Positions 39,317 through 46,981 of a stretch of DNA of 46,981 nucleotides are shown here, in pieces (position 1 is the first letter of the stretch; every line of letters begins with the position of its first letter). Made by a program: the position numbers and the translations under genes. Source of the stretch: an uncultured Bacteroidota bacterium (lineage in GTDB: Bacteria > Bacteroidota > Bacteroidia > UKL13-3); NCBI GenBank assembly GCA_903898215.1, contig CAIUEQ010000143.1:1-46981 (forward strand). Reading direction: 5' to 3'. Under the pieces are notes generated by a model, which worked only from the letters and a program-made list of their open reading frames with translations, did not search any database and was not told the origin of the DNA.

Positions 39317-40111
39317 TCACGACTTGAATTTTTCGTTCACCACTTTAAAAAATGGTTGAAATAAATTTGTTGATGAGGCAATAATTTCTTTGCCAAAAAC
39401 ATAATCGTCATTGCCCGAAAAATCAGAAATTTTCCCTCCGGCTTGTTGAACGATGAAAGCTCCGCCAGCAACATCCCAAGCATGTAAACCATATTCAAAA
39501 AAACCGTCAAAACGCCCACAAGCCACGTATGCCAAGTCGACAGCAGCACTTCCCAATCTGCGCATTCCTTGAGTCTCTTTCATAAATACCCGCAAGGTTT
39601 CTAAATATTTTTGCATGATATCGAAATCGTAATATGGAAATCCTGTAGCTAATAATGATTTTGAAAGTTCGGCATTTTGCTTCACACAAATTTCTTTTCC
39701 GTTTAAAAAAGCTTTGCTGTTTTCCCATGCATAAAATAATTCATCTCTGTTTATTTCATACACGATTCCCATCACAGGTTTATTGTTTTTTATCAACCCC
39801 ACACTGATGCTGTAAACAGGAATTTGATGCACAAAATTTGTAGTCCCATCTAGCGGATCGATTACCCACATCAATTCTTTTTCTTCGCTGGCAATGGTGT
39901 CTTCTTCGGTGATGAATCCTGCATCCGGAAATATTTTTTTTAACCCTTCCACCAACTTTTTTTCAGCAGTTTTATCTACATAAGATACCAGTTGATTGAA
40001 ACTTTTTTCTTCAACAACATCGCGGTTAAAAGTTTTTGCTTCAGTTGAAATAAATGCGCCAACATTTTTTACAAGCTCACAAACTTCTTTGCAAATTTTT
40101 TCTGAATTCAT
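39317..40111 (-). CDS. suhB: Inositol monophosphatase family protein
   Basis: The protein has 264 residues. The metal-binding motifs are complete: Glu69, Glu70 and Asp71 in FITEEDT; WVIDPLDGTTNF with Asp85 and Asp88; and AWDVAGGAFIV with Asp213. Members hydrolyse inositol phosphates or related sugar phosphates; SuhB of other bacteria also helps ribosomal RNA transcription. Nothing here indicates which role applies. It precedes the trans-sulfuration gene in the same direction, and a REP-like cluster separates it from the pseudouridine synthase gene. Confidence 0.95.
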   Translation of the reverse strand: MNSEKICKEVCELVKNVGAFISTEAKTFNRDVVEEKSFNQLVSYVDKTAEKKLVEGLKKIFPDAGFITEEDTIASEEKELMWVIDPLDGTTNFVHQIPVYSISVGLIKNNKPVMGIVYEINRDELFYAWENSKAFLNGKEICVKQNAELSKSLLATGFPYYDFDIMQKYLETLRVFMKETQGMRRLGSAAVDLAYVACGRFDGFFEYGLHAWDVAGGAFIVQQAGGKISDFSGNDDYVFGKEIIASSTNLFQPFFKVVNEKFKS

Positions 40112-40151
40112 ATTTTAAAATATAATATATAATTGATTGAGACATTTTTTA

Positions 40152-40378
40152 TTTCACCCTTTCAGGGTTTCGTTGATTTGTGTTTATGGATTCTATAATT
40201 ATGTCACTCTTTCAGAGTTTTCTGATTATGTTTAATAACACACCTCTCTATTTATGAATTTTGCTGGCGTTCATTTATTGTTTCTATAGTTTTCCATTCT
40301 TCATATCAATCCTGAAGGGATGAAATGATTTTAATATACCTGATCCATTTTAATTAAATCCTGAAGGGATGACATAAT
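40152..40378. repeat. Second cluster of four REP-like hairpins
   Basis: TTTCACCCTTTCAGGGTTT (40152) and TGTCACTCTTTCAGAGTTT (40202) are on one strand orientation. ATCCTGAAGGGATGAAAT (near 40309) and ATCCTGAAGGGATGACAT (near 40358) are in the opposite one. Complemented, the first ends in TGAAAT like the third, and the second ends in TGACATAAT like the fourth. The 271-bp intergenic space between suhB and the RluD-like gene holds no gene. Confidence 0.85.
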
Positions 40379-40382
40379 AAAT

Positions 40383-41444
40383 TTATTCGTCTTCTTTACT
40401 GATTACATTTTTATGGTAACCTCTCCATTTTTCAATCACTGCTTGCATATCACTCGGCAAATCAGTTTCAAAAAACACCTCTTTTTTGGTTGTTGGATGA
40501 ATGAAGCCAATTGATCGTGCGTGTAATGCTTGTCGCTGACAAAGGTCGAAGCAATTATCGATAAACTGTTTATATTTAGTGAACGTTGTTCCTTTCACAA
40601 TTCTATCTCCACCATAAGTATCATCAGCAAAAAGTGGATGACCAATATCTTTCATATGCACCCGAATTTGGTGTGTGCGACCAGTTTCCAAACGACATTC
40701 TATCAATGTTACATAATGCAAACGCTCTAAAACTTTATAATGTGTAACGCTCCATTTTCCTTTATCGATCTCATCATCTTTATACATTTTAAAAACTCTT
40801 CGATCATAATTACTGCGGCCAATATAACCATCAACAGTTCCTTCATCTTCATCAAAATCGCCCCAGGCAAGTGCGATATACTGACGCTTGATGCTGTGAT
40901 CAAAAAATTGTTTTGCTAAAAATGTCATGGCAAATTCATTCTTTGCTACCACTAAAAGTCCTGAAGTATTTTTATCGATTCGATGCACTAAACCCGGACG
41001 AATATTGTTTTCCTGAGCAAATGCTAAATCTTTAAAATGATAGGCAAGCGCGTTCACTAAAGTTCCGGTAACATTGTTATAACCGGGATGAACAACCATT
41101 CCGGCAACTTTATTTACAATCAATATATCATCATCTTCGTAAACAATATTGAGCGGAATATTTTCGGGAGCAATGGTGGTATCCTTAGGTGGATCAGGGA
41201 AAACCACCGAAATGATATCATCGGGTTTTATTTTATAGCTAGCCTTGGTTGGCTTCTCATTCACTAAAACACTTTCGGCATCAATGGCATTTTGAATTTT
41301 ACTTCGCGATGCATTTTGAATGCTGTTGGCTAAATATTTATCAATGCGAATGGGTTTTGTTCCGGCTGAAACTTCAAAACGGAAATGTTCAAACAGCTCT
41401 TGTTCTTCTTGTGATTCAGTATCTTCTAATTCTTCTTCGATCAT
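40383..41444 (-). CDS. RluA/RluD-family pseudouridine synthase
   Basis: The protein has 353 residues. An acidic N-terminus is followed by an S4 RNA-binding domain (about 32-82; IRIDKYLANSIQNASRSKIQ). The catalytic core carries Asp157 in GLVHRIDKNTSGLLVVAK, with GMVVHPG before it and ETGRTHQIRVHM after. It converts uridines in ribosomal RNA (RluD-like, probably large-subunit) to pseudouridine. The exact site is not readable from sequence. Its leader begins with a word repeat, CGCAAAGAACGCAAAG on the opposite strand, only 25 bases from the ATG. Confidence 0.95.
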   Translation of the reverse strand: MIEEELEDTESQEEQELFEHFRFEVSAGTKPIRIDKYLANSIQNASRSKIQNAIDAESVLVNEKPTKASYKIKPDDIISVVFPDPPKDTTIAPENIPLNIVYEDDDILIVNKVAGMVVHPGYNNVTGTLVNALAYHFKDLAFAQENNIRPGLVHRIDKNTSGLLVVAKNEFAMTFLAKQFFDHSIKRQYIALAWGDFDEDEGTVDGYIGRSNYDRRVFKMYKDDEIDKGKWSVTHYKVLERLHYVTLIECRLETGRTHQIRVHMKDIGHPLFADDTYGGDRIVKGTTFTKYKQFIDNCFDLCQRQALHARSIGFIHPTTKKEVFFETDLPSDMQAVIEKWRGYHKNVISKEDE

Positions 41445-41745
41445 TTTTTTGTTTTAACGCAGAGGCGCAAAGAACGCAAAGTTTTTTTATTGTTTGAACT
41501 TTTAAGTTGCGGGTTTGTTTTAAACGCAGAGGCGCAAAGAACGCAAAGAGTTTTTATTGTTTGAAGTTTGATGTTTGCTGTCACATCAATTGACAACTTT
41601 TTTCTCGCGGAGTTGCGCTGATTATTTTTCTCGCAGATAACGCGGATTTTCGCAGAGTTTATCTGTGTATTCTATGTGACTATGTGTTAATTTTTTAAAG
41701 AGTTTTTCTGTCCAAATCTGTGTAATCTGTGGCAACTTTTTTTAA
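41445..41745. repeat. Repeat-filled intergenic region (301 bp), no gene
   Basis: Two near-identical copies of about 47 bp (41452-41498 and 41518-41564) contain ACGCAGAGGCGCAAAGAACG, then a T-run and TTGTTTGAA. Downstream follow GTTTGAAGTTTGATGTTT, TCTCGCAGATAACGCGGATT, and AATCTGTGTAATCTGTGG (about 41716), the same word as the hairpin arm at 34161-34215. No reading frame of interest is present. Confidence 0.8.
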
Positions 41746-42504
41746 TTATGAATTATTAATTCCCAATTCATAAAGCACCGGTTTGCTCGGGCTGGCATCA
41801 CTTTCTATTGAAGCAATTTGAATATTGAGTAAGTATATTCCGTCATTAATTTTATCGTCCACAAAGATCATCTCTGTTATTGTTGCATCCATTCGTGGTT
41901 GTGCGGGATAATTCCAAAATGCATGATGTGCGGCAAGTTCACCACCATCTTCTTCGGCATCAACCGATGGAAGGTCTATCAATAAATGTTTGATATTTTT
42001 TTCTCTCAACCAATTACATAATTCTGCTTCAAGAAACGTTGGAGTATTCCCGGAATATTTTTTGGTGAGTTTATCATCTCCATTCGGAAGTGTGCGAATA
42101 ACTATCGCTCCGATAGCTATCGGAGCATCAGATTCATTTAGTAATTTTTGAACTGCTTTTTTTGTGATGATATTATTTTCGGCTTCAACAGTAATAAGTT
42201 GTGCGATTGAAAAAAAAGTTGTCAGCGTTTGGTTGATGGTGATTTTTTCTTTAGAAATATGTCCCACACATTCGGTATGTGTTCCGTTTCCATGAGGATT
42301 GATAAAAAGGTTTTCGCAATTCACACTACCTCCTTTTGCAACACTTAAAACAATATCTCCAAATTTAAAGGGCTCGATTAATGGTTGTTGAATACCAAAA
42401 GCATTTGGATTATTTTCTCCCGAACGTAAAGGAATAGAAATATCAATGGGTTTATTCAGATCAACTGAAAAGTTTTTTTTATTCCACTCAATATTTATCA
42501 GCAT
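41746..42504 (-). CDS. Cyclase-family (kynurenine formamidase-like) metal hydrolase
   Basis: The protein has 252 residues. N-terminal KPIDISIPLRSGENNPNAFG is typical. The metal motif is HGNGTHTECVGH (His71, His76, Glu78, His82). The family consensus H-x-G-T-H-x-D-x-x-x-H has Asp where this protein has Glu78. Another segment, EDGGELAAHHAFW, provides the later His/Glu ligands. Members hydrolyse N-formylkynurenine or cyclic amides; no tryptophan-degradation gene is nearby, so the substrate is unknown. The codons for the last residues lie in an AATTATGAATTATTAATT stutter. A 20-bp perfect palindrome is embedded in the gene at 42107-42126. Confidence 0.88.
   Translation of the reverse strand: MLINIEWNKKNFSVDLNKPIDISIPLRSGENNPNAFGIQQPLIEPFKFGDIVLSVAKGGSVNCENLFINPHGNGTHTECVGHISKEKITINQTLTTFFSIAQLITVEAENNIITKKAVQKLLNESDAPIAIGAIVIRTLPNGDDKLTKKYSGNTPTFLEAELCNWLREKNIKHLLIDLPSVDAEEDGGELAAHHAFWNYPAQPRMDATITEMIFVDDKINDGIYLLNIQIASIESDASPSKPVLYELGINNS
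42107..42126. repeat. 20-bp perfect palindrome inside the cyclase gene
   Basis: GCTCCGATAGCTATCGGAGC is fully self-complementary and encodes residues around APIAIGA. Its 14-bp core, CCGATAGCTATCGG, recurs at the window end. Confidence 0.9.
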
Positions 42505-42635
42505 GTTTCGTTTTGATTAATGTTACCTTTTTTAACACGGAGGCACAAAGTAATTTATATTTTTTAAGACGCGAAGAAAAATTTAGTGCCTTAACATTAT
42601 TCTTTCTCTTTTGTGACTTTGTGTTAAAATAATAG

Positions 42636-42669
42636 TTGCGGAATTTTAACACAAAGAAATTTATATTTG
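42636..42669 (+). promoter_or_regulatory. Promoter of the sensor kinase, nearly leaderless
   Basis: TATATTTG at 42662-42669 is an exact TAnnTTTG match ending 5 bases before the ATG at 42675. A TTG at 42636-42638 lies 23 bases upstream, slightly long for a -33 element. The transcript would start at or within a few bases of the start codon. Confidence 0.4.
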
Positions 42670-42674
42670 GCTAA

Positions 42675-43826
42675 ATGATTTTATACACTCAAAAATTATT
42701 ATGGAAACGCATGTTGCTTATCATAGCAGTAAGCATTGGGCTTTTTTCTTTATGGTACACCAATAAACTCGTGCAAAAACTTGCGCATGAAGAGGAAAAG
42801 AAAGTTTTGCTTTGGGCAAATGCAACAAAAGCTTTGCTGAAATCGGAAGGTGATTTTAATTTTTTGTTGGACATTATAAAAGATAACGAAACCATTCCAA
42901 CAATTTTAGTTGATGATAAAGGGAAATATATTTCGAGCAGGAATTTAGATTCTGTTAAGTCGAACGATGAAAAATATATTGCCGAACAATTACAAATTAT
43001 GATGGCACAACACGAGCCTATTAAAATTTTGTATGACGAAAAAAATCAACATTATAATTATTTGTATTACAAAAATTCTATCATCCTCACACAACTAAAA
43101 CGTTATCCGTATTACCAACTTAGCATCATTGCCATTTTTATTTTGATCTCGTATTTTGCATTTAGTGCCTCACGAAAAGCCGAGCAAAATCAAGTATGGG
43201 TGGGCATGAGTAAAGAAACCGCTCATCAACTTGGCACTCCAATTTCGTCATTAAATGCCTGGATAAATTTGATACGTGAAACAGAAAAAATTGACCAAGA
43301 AGAATTGTTGGTTGAACTTGAAAATGATGTTAAACGATTGGAGCGTATCACAGAAAGATTTTCGAAAATTGGCTCCGCTCCCGATCTGAAATCAGAAAAT
43401 GTTGGAGAAGTTTTAAGCAACTCTATTGCCTATTTAAAACCTCGCGTTTCCGAAAAAGTTATCCTTGAATTGATCAATGAAGATCCTGAAACTACTGCAC
43501 TGATGAATATTCCTTTGTTTGAATGGGTGATAGAAAATTTATGCAAAAATGCCATTGATGCGATGACGGGTGAAGGAAAAATTACCATGAATATTATTAG
43601 TGAAGCCGAGAAAGTAACCATCGATATTAGCGATACAGGCAAAGGTATGTCGCCATCAAAATTCAAAACAGTTTTTAAACCGGGTTTCACTACTAAAAAA
43701 CGTGGTTGGGGTTTAGGTCTTTCTCTAGCAAAACGAATCATTGAAGAATACCATAACGGGAAAATTTTTGTAAAAGAATCCACTCCCGATAAAGGAACAA
43801 CATTTAGAATTGTGTTAAATGCCTAA
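42675..43826 (+). CDS. Membrane sensor histidine kinase, orphan
   Basis: The protein has 383 residues. Transmembrane helices are at about 12-29 and 148-165, with a roughly 118-residue periplasmic sensor between them that I cannot name. The phospho-acceptor is His184 in KETAHQLGTPISSLNAW. The ATPase domain has LCKNAIDAM (N box), DTGKGMS (G1) and KKRGWGLGLSLAKRI (F/G2), ending GTTFRIVL. It autophosphorylates and should pass phosphate to a response regulator, but none is adjacent. The regulator at 28655 lacks the acceptor aspartate and is not an evident partner. The gene is divergent from the cyclase gene. Confidence 0.93.
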   Translation: MILYTQKLLWKRMLLIIAVSIGLFSLWYTNKLVQKLAHEEEKKVLLWANATKALLKSEGDFNFLLDIIKDNETIPTILVDDKGKYISSRNLDSVKSNDEKYIAEQLQIMMAQHEPIKILYDEKNQHYNYLYYKNSIILTQLKRYPYYQLSIIAIFILISYFAFSASRKAEQNQVWVGMSKETAHQLGTPISSLNAWINLIRETEKIDQEELLVELENDVKRLERITERFSKIGSAPDLKSENVGEVLSNSIAYLKPRVSEKVILELINEDPETTALMNIPLFEWVIENLCKNAIDAMTGEGKITMNIISEAEKVTIDISDTGKGMSPSKFKTVFKPGFTTKKRGWGLGLSLAKRIIEEYHNGKIFVKESTPDKGTTFRIVLNA

Positions 43827-43861
43827 AGTCTTTATTAGGAATATATCGTAGAAAATAAAAT

Positions 43862-43928
43862 GCCACTAAGATTCAAAGACTTTAAGAAACACAAAGATAT
43901 CCTTTGTGATGCTTTGTGTTTTAGTGAC
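43862..43928. repeat. Imperfect inverted repeat made of CACAAAG words between convergent genes
   Basis: AAACACAAAG (43887-43896) pairs with CTTTGTGTTT (43912-43921). The outer GCCACTAAG and CTTTGTGGC partly pair. It lies between the convergent kinase and DNRLRE/LamG genes, where it could terminate both. It is built from the same kind of words as 42530-42660. Confidence 0.55.
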
Positions 43929-43955
43929 TTTGTGGCCTCCCAAAAATGGTCTCAC

Positions 43956-46847
43956 TTATTTCAACAAAACTTTTCGTACTTCAATAATTTGTTTTGATTC
44001 ATCTTCTATTCGTAAAAAATAAATTCCAGGTGAAAGTGTAGTTGCTTTTACTTCAATTGAATTTTTCCCTGCTTGTAATTGATAAAAATTACTCCATACT
44101 TTTTCGCCCATTAAATTTATAAGTGTGAATGTGATGTTTGAATTTTGTTCAACATCATTTTCAATTATAAAACTTCCATCGCTTGGGTTTGGATAAATTG
44201 ATGTAGGTTGTTGAAGCGAATTTATGTTTACTGAAACTGTTTTTGAATACTCCAACTTTCCATCAAAATCTACTTGTTTTAAACGATAATATATGGTTGA
44301 CTGTTCACGGTTCACGGATGACAGACTGTGATCTGTGAACTGATAACTGCTTATACTATTTGTTGTTCCGTTTCCGTTAACCTTTCCAATTGATTGCCAT
44401 TCAAAATTATTTTCCGATCGCTCTACTTCAAAATAATTATTGTTTATTTCTGATGATGTAATCCAGTTTAATTGTACGCTGTTTTTTGATATAACTTTTG
44501 CTTCAAATTCAGTAATTATTATCGGTAATGGATTTACACTTGAGTCGGCTCCTATTCCAAAATCTCCTCCGATGGAAGTGATGCTTGTTCTTGATACAAC
44601 GGGTATTGATGTTGTGCCTGTTGGTGTTACTGCCGAACCTGTTAACGCCCATGATGATGATGAACTACTTCTACGCAATAATCGCAATCCTGTTACACTG
44701 CTGATGCCATAAAACCCTGTGCCTGTAACTGTGGTGGTATATGTTCCTCCACTTATTCCGCTTGATGGGGTAATTGTCCAATAACCATTTGGACCTGCTT
44801 TATTTACACTTACAATTGGTGAAATTGAAAAATCTGTTAACGCTGGATTTAATCCCGAACTGCCTGGATTTGTTGGTGTAAATATGGCTGTTAAAATTCC
44901 TCCGCTTGATGGTGATGAAGTATATTCAATTTGTATAGGACGATAAATTGATGATGCACCAATTGGAAATAATCCTGTGCTTCCGCTGTTTGTTGATGCT
45001 GAAAACCATCGTGATAAATTTCCGGTTATAATTCCTGAACCATAAGTAATCGAGCCTGTTTGCGTTGCGCTTGTTCCAATGGTAAGTGTGTTAGTTCCAC
45101 AATTTATATTGGCAAGAATTGCAAGAGTTCCTTTAATTGTTGTATTGGATACAAGTGATTTTGTTGCTCCCGAAACAACTAAATTATAAAATGTTGCAGG
45201 AAGAATATTTTGTGTGCCACTTGCTGTGTACTGAACCGTTGAACCGTTTTCAAATCCCGGTTTATTTGTGATCAATGTACCAAGAACTGTGTATGTAACA
45301 TTATTTCTTACATAAATACTATCAGCTCCAAATGCTAATCCTGATGGGATTGAAGTGTTTAGTGTATTTGTTCCATCTCCAAAAACAACTGCTGTATTTG
45401 TTCCTGTGATATACCAATTATTGCTGATGGTTGGAGATGAATTATTGACAACATTGTAAATCGTATTATTGGCTCCAAAACTTGTTGGGGAAGTTCCTGT
45501 GCCATTTGTATTCGGCCCCCAAGTTGACAATGAATCTAAAGAACCTGTTGATTTTGAATAATAATTATTTGAATATGGAGAATATAATTGTAAAATTTCT
45601 GCTTGTGATAGATCTCTGTTATAAACTCTAATCTCATCAATTCTTCCTTTATAATAATCATTTACGCCTGATGTAGTATACCCAATTACCAAGTCGTTGG
45701 TACTATAACCGATGCTGCCTGTAAATGAAATTGTTGTATCCAAAACACCATTGACATATAATTTTGCTTGTGTGCTATCATAAGTTGCTGACAGAAATAT
45801 CCACCCTGCATTATAAGGTGTTGAAGTATGTGCCTTTGCTGTTTTCTGACTACCTGTAGTTCCGTTTGACAAATCAAACTCCCATTTATCATTGTTATAA
45901 GTTGATAAAGCATAAGAATTATAAGGGTCGGTACCTGGTGAGTATCTTTTTGTAAGCACTGTTGCCCATCCTGCTGATGATTTTGCATCAGGTTGTATCC
46001 ACGCTGCAAGTGTAAGTTTATATTGAGGTTGAATAGAAGCTGATGCACTCACTGTAATTTTATTACTAGTACCATCAAAATAATATGCTGTATTAGATAT
46101 TCCATTTCTGCCGGTTGTGAGTGTCGCACCATATACTGTTCCATGATTTCCAAAACCACTACTGTCGCCAGCATTTCCATTAAATGGATAATAAGCAACT
46201 AGTCCGTTCGAAGCTGTAGAATATACAATAACTAACCTCGGCCACTTGGTGCTGTCTGAATTATCGCTCGATGATAAAACCATACTTCGGTAGGTTGACT
46301 CGGTGATCAATTTCATCATAAAACCATAACTTGTTGAAGGATTATTTATCATATCAATAACAAGATTTCTCACATCGATGCTTGGATAATTTTGTGTGGT
46401 TGATGTGCTTTGCGCAAGCGTATCTTGATTAACTGTAGTGGTGGTTGGTTGATTGTTCCAGGTAACACCACTTTCAGTCCAGGTTGAAGTAATTCTTTGC
46501 AACAAACATGCATTCGCTCCACTGTTTAATTGAGTTACCGAAGACGCAGTATTGCAATACAATGATAAGGTTGCACTTGTTATTATTGCATTTGATGGAA
46601 TAGATGAAAGATCAAATTTTAACAAACCTCTTGCTATAGTTATGCCTCCACTTGTCCATGCCCATGCTGCTAAGTCCGGTGTTGTTCCGTAATTAGTTGT
46701 TGCACTCGAATTATCAATTAACGCATCAATTCCATTTGTTGCATTTGGGTGTAAATTAAGTGTAACCTGAGCTATCATATTGTTCGCAAAAAATGTTGCC
46801 AGCAACATAAAAATATAGCGTATCATTCTTTTCATTTTCATCATCAT
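43956..46847 (-). CDS. DNRLRE/LamG surface protein with T9SS type A sorting domain
   Basis: The protein has 963 residues from the first ATG at 46847 (a TTG at 46859 was not used; later ATGs at 46844, 46841 and 46835 are also possible). The signal peptide ends NNMIAQ. Residues about 30-190 look like a DNRLRE domain (GLLKFDLSSIPSNAIITSATL, TWTESGVTWNNQP, SYGFMMKL). About 215-415 is a LamG/concanavalin-like domain (GLVAYYPFNGNAGDSSG, LAAWIQPDA, GRIDEIRVYNRDLSQAEI). A Ser/Thr/Gly-rich beta stretch follows, then the beta domain shared with the cargo at 31638 (from about 769, LNWITSSEINNNYFEVERS). Last is a type A CTD (about 880-963; IYPNPSDGSF, NLMGEKVW, PGIYFLRIE, VLLK). It probably binds carbohydrate at the cell surface. 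Confidence 0.9.
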   Translation of the reverse strand: MMMKMKRMIRYIFMLLATFFANNMIAQVTLNLHPNATNGIDALIDNSSATTNYGTTPDLAAWAWTSGGITIARGLLKFDLSSIPSNAIITSATLSLYCNTASSVTQLNSGANACLLQRITSTWTESGVTWNNQPTTTTVNQDTLAQSTSTTQNYPSIDVRNLVIDMINNPSTSYGFMMKLITESTYRSMVLSSSDNSDSTKWPRLVIVYSTASNGLVAYYPFNGNAGDSSGFGNHGTVYGATLTTGRNGISNTAYYFDGTSNKITVSASASIQPQYKLTLAAWIQPDAKSSAGWATVLTKRYSPGTDPYNSYALSTYNNDKWEFDLSNGTTGSQKTAKAHTSTPYNAGWIFLSATYDSTQAKLYVNGVLDTTISFTGSIGYSTNDLVIGYTTSGVNDYYKGRIDEIRVYNRDLSQAEILQLYSPYSNNYYSKSTGSLDSLSTWGPNTNGTGTSPTSFGANNTIYNVVNNSSPTISNNWYITGTNTAVVFGDGTNTLNTSIPSGLAFGADSIYVRNNVTYTVLGTLITNKPGFENGSTVQYTASGTQNILPATFYNLVVSGATKSLVSNTTIKGTLAILANINCGTNTLTIGTSATQTGSITYGSGIITGNLSRWFSASTNSGSTGLFPIGASSIYRPIQIEYTSSPSSGGILTAIFTPTNPGSSGLNPALTDFSISPIVSVNKAGPNGYWTITPSSGISGGTYTTTVTGTGFYGISSVTGLRLLRRSSSSSSWALTGSAVTPTGTTSIPVVSRTSITSIGGDFGIGADSSVNPLPIIITEFEAKVISKNSVQLNWITSSEINNNYFEVERSENNFEWQSIGKVNGNGTTNSISSYQFTDHSLSSVNREQSTIYYRLKQVDFDGKLEYSKTVSVNINSLQQPTSIYPNPSDGSFIIENDVEQNSNITFTLINLMGEKVWSNFYQLQAGKNSIEVKATTLSPGIYFLRIEDESKQIIEVRKVLLK

Positions 46848-46870
46848 TTGTCCAAACAAAGATGTCTTTT

Positions 46871-46910
46871 TTTCAGCAAATAAAAATGAGTTGTTTCAGC
46901 AAACAAAAAT
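46871..46910. repeat. 17-bp direct repeat, 23-bp spacing, upstream of the DNRLRE/LamG gene
   Basis: TTTCAGCAAATAAAAAT (46871-46887) and TTTCAGCAAACAAAAAT (46894-46910) differ at one base and start 23 bp apart. They lie directly upstream of the minus-strand T9SS gene, so they may be operator sites. The second overlaps a terminator stem. Confidence 0.7.
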
Positions 46911-46937
46911 CCCCCGCCTTTTCAGATGAGGGATTTT
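46906..46937. terminator. Terminator-like hairpin near the window end
   Basis: AAAATCCC (46906-46913) pairs with GGGATTTT (46930-46937) across a 16-base loop. T-rich DNA follows on both strands. It probably serves a gene beyond the window. Confidence 0.5.
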
Positions 46938-46965
46938 ATATATATAAAATAAATTTCCTCCCTCT

Positions 46966-46981
46966 CCCGATAGCTATCGGG
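46966..46981. repeat. 16-bp palindrome CCCGATAGCTATCGGG, cut by the window end
   Basis: It shares the CCGATAGCTATCGG core with the palindrome inside the cyclase gene. The sequence before it (CCTCT) suggests the palindrome may continue past the window. Confidence 0.8.

Overview
The window is AT-rich chromosomal DNA from a member of the Bacteroidota. Several things point there. Many large secreted proteins end in type IX secretion (T9SS) sorting domains, both type A and type B (the 'gliding motility-associated' CHU_C domain). Several genes are preceded by the Bacteroidota -7 promoter box TAnnTTTG and lack an obvious Shine-Dalgarno sequence. The housekeeping genes are of Bacteroidota type: an alternative GlmU-like protein, type B L31, DUF3127 and DUF2452 proteins, and an ORF6N protein. 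No rRNA, tRNA, CRISPR array, transposase or prophage was seen.

Layout. 1-4.3 kb (minus): an operon of DUF3127 protein, cysS and an M28 peptidase lipoprotein cut by the window edge, plus a SpmA/SpmB-like membrane protein. 4.4-18.3 kb: the most striking locus. A 2.5-kilo-residue PKD-type T9SS type B cargo, a single-pass anti-sigma-like membrane protein that itself ends in a CHU_C domain, and an ECF sigma factor form one minus-strand series. Divergent from the sigma gene is a second large type B cargo made of a beta-propeller and four 167-residue repeats. 18.3-21.3 kb: DUF2452, ispH-gpx and asd. 21.4-28.3 kb (minus): a 1452-residue secreted protein of unknown function, plsY, clpS and the two subunits of a 3-oxoacid CoA-transferase. 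28.6-33.9 kb: an orphan LuxR-type regulator with a degenerate receiver and a C10 tract near its end, two type A T9SS cargoes (one with an S74 chaperone domain, one YCF48-like) and a solitary MNT-type nucleotidyltransferase. 34-42.5 kb: mostly minus-strand housekeeping genes (tpiA, ORF6N, GlmU-like, rpmE2, a PLP trans-sulfuration enzyme, suhB, an RluD-like synthase, a cyclase-family protein) with a plus-strand PyrR-like phosphoribosyltransferase. 42.6-47 kb: an orphan sensor kinase and a DNRLRE/LamG type A cargo.

The non-coding DNA is unusually structured. There are two clusters of short REP-like hairpins (37.77-37.94 and 40.15-40.38 kb), long single hairpins, a palindrome with core CCGATAGCTATCGG seen twice, and several families of stuttering word repeats (for example CGCAAAGAACGCAAAG and CACAGATTACACAG). 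Some of these words also occur inside genes: in the M28 signal peptide, in a CysS linker, and at the same linker of two related T9SS cargoes.

The best candidate for an undescribed system is the sigma factor / CHU_C-bearing anti-sigma / two giant CHU_C cargo locus. It could couple expression of surface adhesins to the state of the secretion machine. That is a hypothesis drawn from gene arrangement and domain content only.
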